Shown: one piece after another, positions 43,738 to 53,064 of the stretch
Layout of the letters: each line of letters opens with the position of its first letter
Numbering within the stretch: position 1 is the stretch's first letter
Position numbers and translations under genes: made by a program
Source: Acidobacteriota bacterium
GTDB lineage: Bacteria > Pseudomonadota > Alphaproteobacteria > Caulobacterales > Hyphomonadaceae
Length of the DNA stretch: 64,000 nucleotides
Assembly: GCA_016712445.1 (NCBI GenBank)
Contig: JADJRB010000003.1
Coordinates: 62,001 to 126,000, forward strand
Reading direction: 5' to 3'
The notes under the pieces: model-generated
Databases searched by the model: none
What the model was told of the DNA's origin: nothing
Seen by the model: the letters and a program-made list of their open reading frames with translations, nothing else

Positions 43738-44877
43738 TTGAGCGGCGTATCTGGACCGCCCTTGATCGTGCCGAACGAGGGACCGGGCCCGGGCGCAAGC
43801 TTGTCCGCCGACATCAAGCACCCCCGGGATCTAACACAAGACGAAATCGCCGGCTGGCGCGCGTTCCAGCAATTGAGTCCCTGGCTCGACAGTCCCTTCC
43901 TCAGTCCCGAGTTTACCTGCGCCGTCGGCGCCGCGCGCAGCGATACGCGCGTTGCGGTCCTGCACGCAGGCGGCAAGCGCGCCGGGTTTTTCCCGTTCCA
44001 CGCGACCGGGCGCGGCATCGGAAAGCCCGTGGGCGGAACATTTTCGGATTATCAGGGCCCCATCCTCGCGCCTGGTATCCGCGTTACCGCCTCGAACCTG
44101 TTGTTGGCCTGCCGCTTGCGCGCCTACGATTTCAATCACTGCCCCGCCCAGCTTGAGCCGCTCGCGTCCGGCGGGTTCGTCCAGTCGACATCGCCTCGCA
44201 TCCGATTTGACGACGGCTACGAGGCATACCTCGCCGGTTGCACATCGTCGCTCAGGGACGCCGTGCGGAACACGGAACGCCGCGGCCGCAAGATCGAGCG
44301 CGAGGTCGGCGAAGTGGTCTACACGTTCGATGACCGGCGCGAAGAATGTTGGGACTGGCTGGTCGAGACAAAGACACGCGCCCTCGCGAAAGAGGGCACA
44401 CAGGCAGGCTTCGAGCTGCCGTGGATCAAGCAACTGCATGCCGAATTGCGCCGCGCCCACGCGCCTGAGTTTTCCGGCCTGATGTCGACCCTCACCTGCG
44501 AAGGCAAACTGATCGCCGCCCATTTCGGAATGCGCCGCGGACCAGTGCTCTGCTGGTGGCACACCACGTTTGACGAAACCTACCGCCAATATGGCCCCGG
44601 CCTGATGCTTCTCCTCAGCACGATCCGGGAAGGTGCCGCGCGCGGCTTGACCGTCATCGACCTTGGCCGCGGCAACCAGCATTACAAGATGGTGTTCTCC
44701 AACGACCAGTACGACCTCTGCGAAGGCGCCATCGCCCGCACCGGCACGGTCGCAGCCCTGCTGCGCGCCGGACACAAGCTGGTGTCCAAGGCCTCCGAAC
44801 GCCTGCCGCTCGGCAGCTATGAGAGCATCCCGCGCCGCGCCACCGGGCGGCTGGTCTCAAACGTCCGCCTGCCCTGA
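43738..44877 (+). CDS. FemAB/BioF2-like acyltransferase
   Basis: A 379-residue GNAT-fold protein of the BioF2-like (FemAB-related) group common in polymer clusters. Blocks include SPWLDSPFLSPEFTCAVG near residue 50, SSLRDAVRNTERRGRKIEREVG, and the C-terminal GKLIAAHFGMRRGPVLCWWHTTFDETYRQYGPGLMLLLSTIREGAARGLTVIDLGRG. These enzymes transfer acyl or aminoacyl groups. I chose TTG 43738 because GGGGGA lies 6-8 nt upstream; longer readings lack a site. It is the only plus-strand gene here, and its last 21 nt overlap the convergent relative. Confidence 0.82.
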   Translation: MSGVSGPPLIVPNEGPGPGASLSADIKHPRDLTQDEIAGWRAFQQLSPWLDSPFLSPEFTCAVGAARSDTRVAVLHAGGKRAGFFPFHATGRGIGKPVGGTFSDYQGPILAPGIRVTASNLLLACRLRAYDFNHCPAQLEPLASGGFVQSTSPRIRFDDGYEAYLAGCTSSLRDAVRNTERRGRKIEREVGEVVYTFDDRREECWDWLVETKTRALAKEGTQAGFELPWIKQLHAELRRAHAPEFSGLMSTLTCEGKLIAAHFGMRRGPVLCWWHTTFDETYRQYGPGLMLLLSTIREGAARGLTVIDLGRGNQHYKMVFSNDQYDLCEGAIARTGTVAALLRAGHKLVSKASERLPLGSYESIPRRATGRLVSNVRLP

Positions 44878-45942
44878 CGCCGGCGCCGTCTCTCGCCGCT
44901 GCAGCTTCTTGCGGATCTGTCCGGCCGCATCACCCGCCAACACGGCCGCACCGGCAAGATTGAGGGGATAGAACCTGAGGCTGGCCACAGGCCGGGCCTC
45001 GTCGGTCCACAGGCGCGTCCACTCGGATTCCTTGCCCAGGAACTCGAACGTGCCCAGCCCCGCCTCAGCAGCATGCGCAATCGTGTGGCGCATCAGCAGG
45101 TTTCCCGGCGAGCACCGCTTGAACTCGTCGACATACCCGATCTTCAGCAGCCAGAATCCCTGATCGCATTGAACGGCAAACTGCATGGCCGCCGCCAACC
45201 CGTTAATCCGCAGGAAGGCGAGCCGCAGGATGCCGGCCGCAGCTGCCCGGCGCGCATAGGCCCGGTAGAATGCCGCCACCGGCGCCACGCTCGCCATCGC
45301 CGTGCCCGCCCGGCCCTTCCAGTTGCGCGCTTCAACCTCGAACGCCTCGTCCACCAGCGCATCCATGTCCGCCGGCCCCGGCGCGGCAATCTCGTAGGTT
45401 ACCGCGCCGAACTCGCCTGCGATCCTCGCCATGCGCTTCAGGTCGGACCGCCGCCGCGCACTGAGTTTCGCCTCAGGCACTCGCCAGCTGGCGTCGAGCG
45501 CAATGCGCGGCATCGCCCGGCCCGGAAATGGCCGCGACACACACAGGCCGCCGCCTCTGGCCTGCGCGCGAAGCGCAGCGGCGAAAGCGCTGTCCGAAGG
45601 GTAATGCCCGAACCTCAGCGGCCGGCCGCCCGCCGCCAGTGCCGCTGCAAGCGCCGTTTCCGCTTCTCCGGATACGGACGAAACCTCAATCGATTCCCAA
45701 AGGTCTTCGGCACCAAGAAGGGTCAACTGCCCCGGCCCGACCAACGACCGGGCAAACGCCGCCAGTGCCTGCGGCGCGCCGACATCACCGGCGACATGAA
45801 CCTCGACCGGTCCACGCGCCAGCGTTTCGGCATAGGCGCTGGCCCAGATATGCTGCTGCATCGGTGTGCGGCGACCGCCCGCCGCCGCGTCCCACGCCGC
45901 CGGGCTGATCTCTGCGAAAGGAAGCGGACCGTGGGTGTCCAT
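44857..45942 (-). CDS. FemAB/BioF2-like acyltransferase
   Basis: A 361-residue GNAT-fold protein of the same group as its convergent neighbour, but clearly diverged from it. Family blocks are KLSARRRSDLKRMARIAGEFG near residue 160, ALVDEAFEVEARNWKGRAGTAM, and RINGLAAAMQFAVQCDQGFWLLKIGYVDEFKRCSPGNLLMRHTIAHAAEAGLGTFEFLGKESEW. It may acylate an amino sugar. ATG 45942 follows GTG codons that are less likely starts. It is the last gene of the leftward CDP-sugar block. Confidence 0.82.
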   Translation of the reverse strand: MDTHGPLPFAEISPAAWDAAAGGRRTPMQQHIWASAYAETLARGPVEVHVAGDVGAPQALAAFARSLVGPGQLTLLGAEDLWESIEVSSVSGEAETALAAALAAGGRPLRFGHYPSDSAFAAALRAQARGGGLCVSRPFPGRAMPRIALDASWRVPEAKLSARRRSDLKRMARIAGEFGAVTYEIAAPGPADMDALVDEAFEVEARNWKGRAGTAMASVAPVAAFYRAYARRAAAAGILRLAFLRINGLAAAMQFAVQCDQGFWLLKIGYVDEFKRCSPGNLLMRHTIAHAAEAGLGTFEFLGKESEWTRLWTDEARPVASLRFYPLNLAGAAVLAGDAAGQIRKKLQRRETAPASGQADV

Positions 45943-45980
45943 CACCACCTGCTCAAGATGCCGGCGCCCGCGCGCAAGCG

Positions 45981-47207
45981 CTAAAGACTGAGCACGCGCG
46001 GCGTGAGGCCCATCGCCGCGAGGTCGGCCTTGATCTCATCCTCATAGATGCGGTTCAGGCAGATCACCAGATCCGGCTTGATCGCCTTCAGCTCCACCGG
46101 CGGCACGATCCGCTGCGCCGTGATTGGCATGAAGTGATTGTGCCGGTGCGGATTGATGTCCGTGACATATTTCACATCGTCCCCGACGTTCAGCGTCGTC
46201 AGGAATGAGACAGCCTTCGAACCCGACCCCCACAGGACAATCGTCTGGCCCTGCCGCGTGGCGTCATCGACGACCTTCTTCCACTTCGCCAGCGTGCGCG
46301 CGAACTGCGCCGTGAACGCATCAACCAGCTTGAGCGTTTCGCCGACACTGTCCTCGATGGCGAGCGGCGGCGTCGGGTCCGCGCCCTCCGCCAGAGGCCT
46401 CGCCTCGATGGTCAGGTACTGCGCGCCATACTCGATCGTCACTTCATCCACCGCGAACCCGGCGCGGCGGAACATGCGCGCGAGCGAGCCCGGCGTAAAA
46501 TAGGCGCAGTGCTCATAATACACATCCTCGAATGCGCATTCGCCAAGGATGCGCCCGGCTTCCGGCACCTGGAAGAACACGATCGCATCCGTCTGGTTGC
46601 CAAGCCCTCGCCGCACCACCGACACGAACTCGAGCGCAGCCGGAATGTGCTCCAGCGTCATCTTGCAGGCGAGGAAGTCGACTTTGTGGTCGCCGTAGGA
46701 TTCGTTGTAGAAGTCGGCAATGAACTTGACGTTGGAGGCCGCCTTCCCCTCGATGCGGCTGACATCGACGCCCGGATCAATCCCGACGCCGCGATTGCTG
46801 CCTAGGTCTGCGAGCAGCGCAATGAATTCGCCCTTGCCGCAGCCAATTTCGAGCACGTCTTTCTCGTAGAGCTGGTGCTTCGCAATCAGCCGCTCGGCAA
46901 GCGCGGTATGGAACTTGTTGAACGTGCCGGAATAGGCCTGTGTCTCCTCGTAGCGACCCGAATATTCGGTCTTCGCGATGTCGAACGCGGTGTTGAACAC
47001 GAAGCCGCATGCCTCGCAGACGCCGAGCCGGATATCGCCCTGCGGATAGGCCCGCGCCTCCTCTTCCGAGGACAGAAGGATGCAGGAATTCGTGGGCACG
47101 CCGGTTGCCTCGTGGAACACGCGCATCGGCGCCTCGCCGCAGGCCGGGCACAGGCAGGCCGTCGCTCCGGAGGCGCGCGCCTGCGTCTTCGTTTCAAGCC
47201 CGGACAT
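45981..47207 (-). CDS. NovU/TylCIII-like sugar C-methyltransferase (copy 1)
   Basis: A 408-residue SAM-dependent methyltransferase. The N-terminal zinc-binding part has CPACG and CEACG pairs (about residues 20-70). The Rossmann methyltransferase has VLEIGCGKGEFIALLADLG near 116-134, and YYEHCAYFTPGSLARMF holds the family's active-site Tyr/His region. The C-terminal domain has VLWGSGSKAVSFL and DINPHRHNHFMP. Relatives C-methylate nucleotide-keto sugars. ATG 47207 has GGGAG upstream; ATG 47234 is possible. It lies beside a second homologue and a CDP-sugar gene. Confidence 0.88.
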   Translation of the reverse strand: MSGLETKTQARASGATACLCPACGEAPMRVFHEATGVPTNSCILLSSEEEARAYPQGDIRLGVCEACGFVFNTAFDIAKTEYSGRYEETQAYSGTFNKFHTALAERLIAKHQLYEKDVLEIGCGKGEFIALLADLGSNRGVGIDPGVDVSRIEGKAASNVKFIADFYNESYGDHKVDFLACKMTLEHIPAALEFVSVVRRGLGNQTDAIVFFQVPEAGRILGECAFEDVYYEHCAYFTPGSLARMFRRAGFAVDEVTIEYGAQYLTIEARPLAEGADPTPPLAIEDSVGETLKLVDAFTAQFARTLAKWKKVVDDATRQGQTIVLWGSGSKAVSFLTTLNVGDDVKYVTDINPHRHNHFMPITAQRIVPPVELKAIKPDLVICLNRIYEDEIKADLAAMGLTPRVLSL

Positions 47208-47243
47208 TCGCACGTCTCCCGAAAACTGATCCATTCTGCCGCA

Positions 47244-48503
47244 TCAGACGATCCGCGGCACCGGCACGGGGATGATGAACTTGCCGCCCCGTTCGCGGTA
47301 AGCCGCCTGCTGGGCGATGATCTCGTCCGCAAAGTTCCAGGCCAGCAACAACACATAATCCGGCATCGCCTCGGCAAGCGCTTCCGCGGGACGGATGGGA
47401 ATTTTCTGTCCCGGCATCAGCTTGCCATGCTTGTGCACATTGCGGTCCACGACGAAATCGATCAGGTCCGTGCCGATCCCGGCATAGTTGATCATCGTCG
47501 AGCCTTTGGCGGCCGCGCCGTAAGCCGCAATCGTCTTGCCTTCCGCCTTGAGACGCTTCAGCATCGACACAAGGTCGTGGCGCAGGTGATCAACATGCGC
47601 GGAAAAGTCCTTGAAATAGTCGATCCCCGTCAGGCCGTCGCGCTTCTCCGCCGCCAGCGCATCCTTCACGCTCGCACCGACGCGCTCCACTTTCTCGGCG
47701 AAATAACGGATCGATCCGCCGTGGATGTCGAGCTGCTTGATCTCGTTGAGGTAAAGCCCGTGGCGCCGGAACAGGATATCGAACGAGGTGACCGAGAAAT
47801 AGCAAAGGTGTTCATGGTAGATCGTGTCGAACGCAACCTGGTCGATCAGCGGGCGCAGGTACGGCGCCTCGATCACCACCACGCCGTCATCCTTCAGCAC
47901 AGCGGCAATGCCGGCCACGAAGCCGTTCGTATCGGCGACATGTGCCAGCACGTTGTTGCCGTGGATGACGTCAGCGCGCACGCCGTCGGCCACCAGCTTA
48001 TCGGCAAACTTCTTCGTGAAGAACTCGTTGACCGTCCGCACACCAATCTTCATCGCCGCCGCCGCCGGCCCCGGCGCGGGATCAATGCCGAGCACCGGCA
48101 CACCGGCCTCGACATAGTTTTTCAGGAGGTAGCCGTCATTGCTCGCAAGTTCGATCACCAGGCTGTCCGGCCCCAGCTTTCGGCGCGCCAGGATGTCGAG
48201 CACGTTGGCGCGCGAATGCGCTAGCAGCGCCGGCGAGAAGGACGAGTAATACGGATACGACGCCTCGAACAGCAGCTCCGGATCAACCGTCTCGGTGATC
48301 TGCACCAGCGAACAGTCGTGGCAGAGTACCGTCTTCAACGGAAAGGCCGGCTCGATCTCGTCCTTCCGGTGCGCCTCGACCAGGCGGTCCACCAGCGGCG
48401 CGATACCAAGATCGAGGAACACTTCGATCTTCTGCGAACCACACGAGCGGCATGCCGTCAGGGTCTTGGACTGGGCCGCGTAAGGCGCTTCAACGTCGAT
48501 CAT
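47244..48503 (-). CDS. NovU/TylCIII-like sugar C-methyltransferase (copy 2)
   Basis: A 419-residue protein of the same family. The N-terminal zinc part has CRSCGS near 18-23 and CHDCSLVQ near 61-68. The SAM site is LVIELASNDGYLLKNYVEAGVPVLGIDPA; HEHLCYFSVTSFDILFRRHG carries the active-site His/Tyr motif; IAAYGAAAKGSTMINYAGI and VVDRNVHKHGKLMPG mark the C-terminal domain. It should act on a keto sugar nucleotide. It follows the SDR gene by 10 nt. Two such methyltransferases suggest two methylations or two sugars. Confidence 0.9.
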   Translation of the reverse strand: MIDVEAPYAAQSKTLTACRSCGSQKIEVFLDLGIAPLVDRLVEAHRKDEIEPAFPLKTVLCHDCSLVQITETVDPELLFEASYPYYSSFSPALLAHSRANVLDILARRKLGPDSLVIELASNDGYLLKNYVEAGVPVLGIDPAPGPAAAAMKIGVRTVNEFFTKKFADKLVADGVRADVIHGNNVLAHVADTNGFVAGIAAVLKDDGVVVIEAPYLRPLIDQVAFDTIYHEHLCYFSVTSFDILFRRHGLYLNEIKQLDIHGGSIRYFAEKVERVGASVKDALAAEKRDGLTGIDYFKDFSAHVDHLRHDLVSMLKRLKAEGKTIAAYGAAAKGSTMINYAGIGTDLIDFVVDRNVHKHGKLMPGQKIPIRPAEALAEAMPDYVLLLAWNFADEIIAQQAAYRERGGKFIIPVPVPRIV

Positions 48504-48513
48504 CTGTGTCCTC

Positions 48514-49572
48514 TCAGGCCTCGGTCGTCGCCGGCGTGCGCCAGCGCAGGTCGTTCGACAGGCTGCCTTCGTCGATCAACTGCTTGACGTGCGCGATGCG
48601 TTTGAACTTTGCGCCTTCGAAATCCTCGATTGTCAGGTTGCGGCTGAGGAAGGCGTCATACAACTCCTCGATGCCCCGGCGCGCAGTCCATTGCGGCTTG
48701 AAGCCGTGCAGCTTGCGGGCAATGTAGTTGCAGTCGACGCGATAGTTGCGTTTGTCGGGTGCGGCATCATTGGCGAAGCTCACGCGGCTGCCCGGCACGA
48801 CTTCCTGCACGAGATGCGCGATGTCGCGTATACGGTAATTCTCCGTGGTCGAACCGACGTTGAATGCCTCGTTGTGGATGTCGGCACGGTCGGCCTCGAG
48901 GATCGCCACGTACGCGCGCGCGATGTCTTCGACATGCACGATCGGACGCCAGGACTGGCCGTCACTCTTCAAGCGCACTTCACCGGTCGCAACCGCCCAG
49001 GCGGTCAGGTTGTTGACAACGAGATCGAACCGCAGGCGCGGCGAAACTCCATACGCGGTCGAGGCGCGCAGGAAGGTCGGGCTGAAGGTCTCGTCGGCCA
49101 TCGGCGCCACCGCCCGCTCCACCGCGACCTTCGATTCCCCGTAAGGCGTTACCGGATTGAAGGCGGCCTTCTCGGTCAGGAAGTCTTCGCCTGCCGCGCC
49201 GTAATTGCTGCACGACGACGCGAACAGGAAGCGCGACACGCCGGCGGCCTTTGCCAGCTGCGCCAGCTTCAACGAAGCCTTGTAGTTGATCTCTTCGGTC
49301 AGGTGCGGCTGGAAATCGCCGAGCGGATCGTTGGAGAGGCCCGCGAGGTGGATCACCGCATCGAAGCCCGCCAGGTGGTCCGGGTGCAGATCATCTGCGC
49401 TGACGTCCCGGCAATCCTTGATCCGCGCCTTCAGCTGCGTGCGGATGTCCAGGAAGCTCGAGCCCCGGAAGATATCGCTGTCGAGCCCGAACACTTCATG
49501 GCCACGCTCCAGCAGCATCGGCCCCAGCAACGTGCCGATGTATCCGCAATGTCCCGTCAGGAGTACTTTCAT
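48514..49572 (-). CDS. Extended SDR: NAD-dependent sugar epimerase/dehydratase
   Basis: A 352-residue extended short-chain dehydrogenase. The NAD motif is TGHCGYIG (residues 6-13), LAGLSNDPLGD near 75-85 binds cofactor, and FASSCSNYG with the catalytic YGESK near 137-150 gives the Ser-Tyr-Lys set. It is encoded 11 nt after rfbF and before two C-methyltransferases, so it probably acts on a CDP-linked sugar, as a 4,6-dehydratase, an epimerase or a reductase. The sequence does not settle which. ATG 49572 matches the family N-terminus. Confidence 0.87.
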   Translation of the reverse strand: MKVLLTGHCGYIGTLLGPMLLERGHEVFGLDSDIFRGSSFLDIRTQLKARIKDCRDVSADDLHPDHLAGFDAVIHLAGLSNDPLGDFQPHLTEEINYKASLKLAQLAKAAGVSRFLFASSCSNYGAAGEDFLTEKAAFNPVTPYGESKVAVERAVAPMADETFSPTFLRASTAYGVSPRLRFDLVVNNLTAWAVATGEVRLKSDGQSWRPIVHVEDIARAYVAILEADRADIHNEAFNVGSTTENYRIRDIAHLVQEVVPGSRVSFANDAAPDKRNYRVDCNYIARKLHGFKPQWTARRGIEELYDAFLSRNLTIEDFEGAKFKRIAHVKQLIDEGSLSNDLRWRTPATTEA

Positions 49573-49583
49573 CTTTCCCACCT

Positions 49584-50351
49584 TTACCAGAGCTTCCAGG
49601 GCGCGCTTCCGCTGTCCCAATAATCCTGCAGAATCTTCTTCTCGCGCAGCGTATCCATGCACTGCCAGAAGGAGCCGTGCTTGTACGCCATCAGCTGTCC
49701 GTCTGCCGCCAGGCGGCGCATCGGATCGTGTTCGAACATCATCGAGTCGCCCTCGATATAGTCGAAGATGCCGGGCTCAAGCACGAAGAAGGCGCCGTTG
49801 ATCCAGCCTTCGCCCGTCTGCGGCTTCTCGGAGAACTCGCGCACCTGGTTGCCATCCATTTCCATGTGGCCATAGCGCGCCGGCGGGCGCACCGCCGTCA
49901 TCGTCGCGAGCTTGCCGTGCGACTTGTGGAACTTGATCAGTTCCGGGATGTTCACGTCGGCAACCCCGTCGCCCCAGGTCAGCATGAACGTGCCGTCCCC
50001 CATCCACGGCTTCAGCCGCTTGATGCGTCCGCCGGTCATCGTGTTGAGGCCGGTCTCCACCAGATCGACATTCCAGCTCGGCCGGTCGTCATCGTGGAAC
50101 TTGTAGTCGCCGCTCGCCGTGTTGATCGACATGCTGCGGCCGAGCGAGCCATAGTCGCGGAACCAGCGCTTGATGTAGTCGCCCTTGTACCCAAGCGCGA
50201 CGGCGAAATCGTTGAAGCCGAAGCTGCTGTAGATGCTCATGATATGCCAGAGGATCGGCATGCCGCCGATCTCGACCATCGGTTTCGGCCGGATCTCAGT
50301 CTCTTCGGCCAGCCGCGAGCCATAGCCGCCCGCCAAAATTCCCACCTTCAT
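49584..50351 (-). CDS. rfbF: Glucose-1-phosphate cytidylyltransferase
   Basis: The 255-residue enzyme makes CDP-glucose from CTP and glucose-1-phosphate, entry to CDP-deoxy and branched sugars. The nucleotide loop LAGGYGSRLAEETEIRPKPMVEIGG is at residues 6-30, with the RfbF-type ILWHIMSIYSSFGFNDFAVALGYKGDYIKRWF after it. MLTWGDGVADVNI holds the metal Asp near 128, and GWINGAFFVLEPGIFDYI and WQCMDTLREK end the fold. It supplies the block of SDR and methyltransferases that follows. Confidence 0.95.
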   Translation of the reverse strand: MKVGILAGGYGSRLAEETEIRPKPMVEIGGMPILWHIMSIYSSFGFNDFAVALGYKGDYIKRWFRDYGSLGRSMSINTASGDYKFHDDDRPSWNVDLVETGLNTMTGGRIKRLKPWMGDGTFMLTWGDGVADVNIPELIKFHKSHGKLATMTAVRPPARYGHMEMDGNQVREFSEKPQTGEGWINGAFFVLEPGIFDYIEGDSMMFEHDPMRRLAADGQLMAYKHGSFWQCMDTLREKKILQDYWDSGSAPWKLW

Positions 50352-50368
50352 GGTGTCCCATCCAAAAT

Positions 50369-51346
50369 CTACGCCTGCGCATTCTGCGCGATGTCGTCTT
50401 CCATTTCTTCGGACTCGTCTCGCGCACGTTTTATCGGGCGCACGACGAGGCGTTTCAACTGCATGCCCAGGCCGGGCGATACAAAGCGGATCATGTCGAG
50501 CCCGTACCGGCCGACTTGTTTGGGTGTCAGCGCATACTTCGCCAGCGCCGCCAGCGCGCGATGCGGCGCAATCACGTCCGGATGGCGCCGCGCAATCTCG
50601 ATCAGGTGCGTGAGCAGGTTGACGTGCTCCATCGCGGCGCGCCGGGTCGACTTGCCGTTCTGCCAGCGGCTGCGCACGGCCAGATCAGTGATGTTGATCG
50701 ACCGGCTTGGATGCTCACGGTTGTAGAAGATCGCCTCCGGCACCATCAGGCACGGACCGAGCAAGGCAACTTCTGCGGTGAGGGCGCGGTCCGAGCCATA
50801 ATAGCTCCGGTGCAGCGTGGTGCGTTTCAGCAGGTCGACACGGTAGAGCCCGAAGATCGGGAAGTTCGTCGCCGCTTCGGTAATGCACCGGTAAAACCGA
50901 TTGGCCGGATCCGGATCATCGATCGTGCCCATCTCGCCGTCCGGCCATTTGAAGGGCTCGCTGTTCTTGTCCACGCACTGTGTGAAGCCGAAGGCGAGCG
51001 CCGCATCCGGTCGTTCTTCCAGCTTTGCCACGCAGGCGGAGAGGAAATTCGGGCTCATGTAATCGTCGTGCGGACACCACTTGAGGTATGTGCCACGCGC
51101 CAGTTCGAAGCCACGATTGTAATTGGGTGCAGCGCCCAGATTTTGCGGATTACGGTAATAGCGCACGCGCTTGTCGCGCGCCGCATAGGCGCGGCAGATC
51201 TCCTCGGTCGCGTCGGTCGATGCGTTATCGGTAATGATCAGTTCGAAGTCGGCAAGGTCTTGCACCAGAATGGCTTCAATCGCTTCGCGAATGAAGTTCT
51301 CACCATTGTACACAGGCATTGCCAAGCTCACGCGAGGCATCGTCAT
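50369..51346 (-). CDS. Glycosyltransferase family 2
   Basis: A 325-residue inverting GT-A transferase with RVSLAMPVYNGENFIREAIEAILVQDLADFELIITDNASTDAT at its N-terminus and the metal-site TYLKWCPHDDYMSPNFL near 87-103. It lacks membrane helices. It is the first gene of the leftward CDP-sugar operon and so is probably the transferase for that branched sugar. The 226-nt gap upstream to glpK holds no ORF I trust and is AT-rich, so the operon promoter likely lies there. Confidence 0.92.
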   Translation of the reverse strand: MTMPRVSLAMPVYNGENFIREAIEAILVQDLADFELIITDNASTDATEEICRAYAARDKRVRYYRNPQNLGAAPNYNRGFELARGTYLKWCPHDDYMSPNFLSACVAKLEERPDAALAFGFTQCVDKNSEPFKWPDGEMGTIDDPDPANRFYRCITEAATNFPIFGLYRVDLLKRTTLHRSYYGSDRALTAEVALLGPCLMVPEAIFYNREHPSRSINITDLAVRSRWQNGKSTRRAAMEHVNLLTHLIEIARRHPDVIAPHRALAALAKYALTPKQVGRYGLDMIRFVSPGLGMQLKRLVVRPIKRARDESEEMEDDIAQNAQA

Positions 51347-51572
51347 AGGCGCCTCCCACCCGAGTGCCGCGGCTACCCTTACGCCTCCGAAATGATGGTT
51401 AGCAAGTCAAAAACGTCAAAGCGCAATACAAATACAGTATCGCACGACGAACTGGCAGAGCGCTGTCTGTAGTGCACGCTTCAGATGCTACCGGAAACCC
51501 GCGCCCCTCGGATGAATATTGTGTGACGATGTAAAATACGTAACATTACTCGGTCTGCGAACCATCGCTTGA

Positions 51573-53057
51573 TCAGAGAGCGCGCCCCAGTGCGGCGTTC
51601 CATCCGCGAATGAGACCCACCCGCGTTTCGTCAGCCATTTTCGGTTCAAACCGCGTCCCCGGAACGGCCCGCGAGGCCCAGTCTGCCGGCGTCAGCCATC
51701 CGATCTTCATGGCCGCCGCCGCCGCCGCGCCGAGCGCCGTCATCTCGCGATAGTCCGGGCGCAGCACCGGAAGATCGCAGACGTCCGACAGGAACTGCAT
51801 CAGCCAGTCATTCGCGACCATGCCGCCATCGACGCGCAGTTCGCCGATCGCCGCGCCGTCGCCGGCGAAGGCGTCCAGCAGGTCGCGCGTCTGGTAGGCC
51901 ACGGACTCAAGCCCGGCTCGAACCAGGTGCGCTGCCGTCGTCGCGCGGGTGAGCCCGGCGATCAAGCCGCGTGCCTCGGCATTCCAGTGCGGCGCACCGA
52001 GCCCCGTGAACGCCGGCACCATGTACACGCCGCCGGTATCTGGCAGGCTTGCTGCCATTTTCTGGCTTTCTTCCGCACTCTGAATAAGCCGAAGGTCGTC
52101 GCGCAGCCATTTGATCACCGTGCCGGCGTTGAAGATGGATCCTTCCAGCGCCATCGCGGCAGCCCCCGGCAACGCATATCCCATGGTTCCCAGCAAACGG
52201 TTGCGCGAAGCGGGGCGCACACTTCCGGTATTCGCAACGAGGAACGCGCCCGTGCCGAACGTCACCTTGGCCTGGCCCGGCGCCAGACAGCCTTGCCCGA
52301 CCAGCGCCGACTGCTGGTCGCCCAGCACCGAGCAGATCGGGATGGCCCGGCCGAACAGCGCCGCATCGGCCACGCCGAAATCGGCCGCGCTGGACTTCAC
52401 TTCCGGCAGCAGCGCCATCGGCACACTCAGCCGTTCGGCCATGCCGGGGCTCCATCCGCCGTCCGGGCCGAGCCCCAAACGGTAGAGCAAGGTGCGCGAG
52501 GCGTTGGTCACGTCGGTCGCGTGCACCTTCCCGCCTGTCAGGCGCCAGAGGAGGAAGCTGTCCACGGTGCCGAATGCCAGCTCGCCGCCTTCAGCTCTCG
52601 CCCGCGCGCCCGGCACGTTGTCGAGGATCCAGCCGATCTTGGTGCCCGAAAAGTACGGGTCGAGCAGCAGGCCCGTTTCATCCTGCGTCGCCGCCTCGAC
52701 GCCCCTGCCCTTCAAGGCATCGCAGACCGAAGCGGTGCGACGGTCCTGCCAGATGATGGCAGGCGCGATCGCCTTGCCGGTCGCGCGCTCCCAGACAAGC
52801 GTGGACTCGCGCTGATTGGTGATGCCGATCGCCGCGATCCGATCGGCGCCGCCAGCTTTCGCGATCACACTCCGGCAGACCGACAGGGTGCGAGACCAGA
52901 TTTCCTCACCCTTCTGTTCGACCCAGCCATCCGCCGGAAACTGCAGCGCAACTTCCTCCTGCGCCAGGGCGACCTCATGGAAGTTGCGGTCATAGACGAT
53001 CGCCCGGGTGGACGTCGTGCCCTCGTCGATCACGAGAATGAAATCTGCTGACGCCAT
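51573..53057 (-). CDS. glpK: Glycerol kinase
   Basis: GlpK phosphorylates glycerol to sn-glycerol-3-phosphate. The 494-residue FGGY-family protein has the phosphate-binding VIDEGTTSTRAIVYD near residues 9-23, GITNQRESTLVWE near 77-89, IIWQDRRT near 100-107, and the C-terminal adenine site ELRVDGGMVANDWLMQFLSD. No glpF or glpD is adjacent. It ends a tight operon amidase, SnoaL-like, glpK with gaps of only 6-7 nt. Confidence 0.95.
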   Translation of the reverse strand: MASADFILVIDEGTTSTRAIVYDRNFHEVALAQEEVALQFPADGWVEQKGEEIWSRTLSVCRSVIAKAGGADRIAAIGITNQRESTLVWERATGKAIAPAIIWQDRRTASVCDALKGRGVEAATQDETGLLLDPYFSGTKIGWILDNVPGARARAEGGELAFGTVDSFLLWRLTGGKVHATDVTNASRTLLYRLGLGPDGGWSPGMAERLSVPMALLPEVKSSAADFGVADAALFGRAIPICSVLGDQQSALVGQGCLAPGQAKVTFGTGAFLVANTGSVRPASRNRLLGTMGYALPGAAAMALEGSIFNAGTVIKWLRDDLRLIQSAEESQKMAASLPDTGGVYMVPAFTGLGAPHWNAEARGLIAGLTRATTAAHLVRAGLESVAYQTRDLLDAFAGDGAAIGELRVDGGMVANDWLMQFLSDVCDLPVLRPDYREMTALGAAAAAAMKIGWLTPADWASRAVPGTRFEPKMADETRVGLIRGWNAALGRAL

Positions 53058-53064
53058 AGCCGGG

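Noticed and set aside
46875..48224. 449-codon plus-strand frame over the C-methyltransferases
   Set aside because: Both methyltransferases on the minus strand have clear domains; the plus frame has none.
25097..51346. Genomic island integrated at tRNA-Thr
   Set aside because: The polymer cluster lies right after a tRNA gene, but I find no integrase, no second copy of the tRNA 3' end and no insertion sequences. Transfer remains possible but is not shown.
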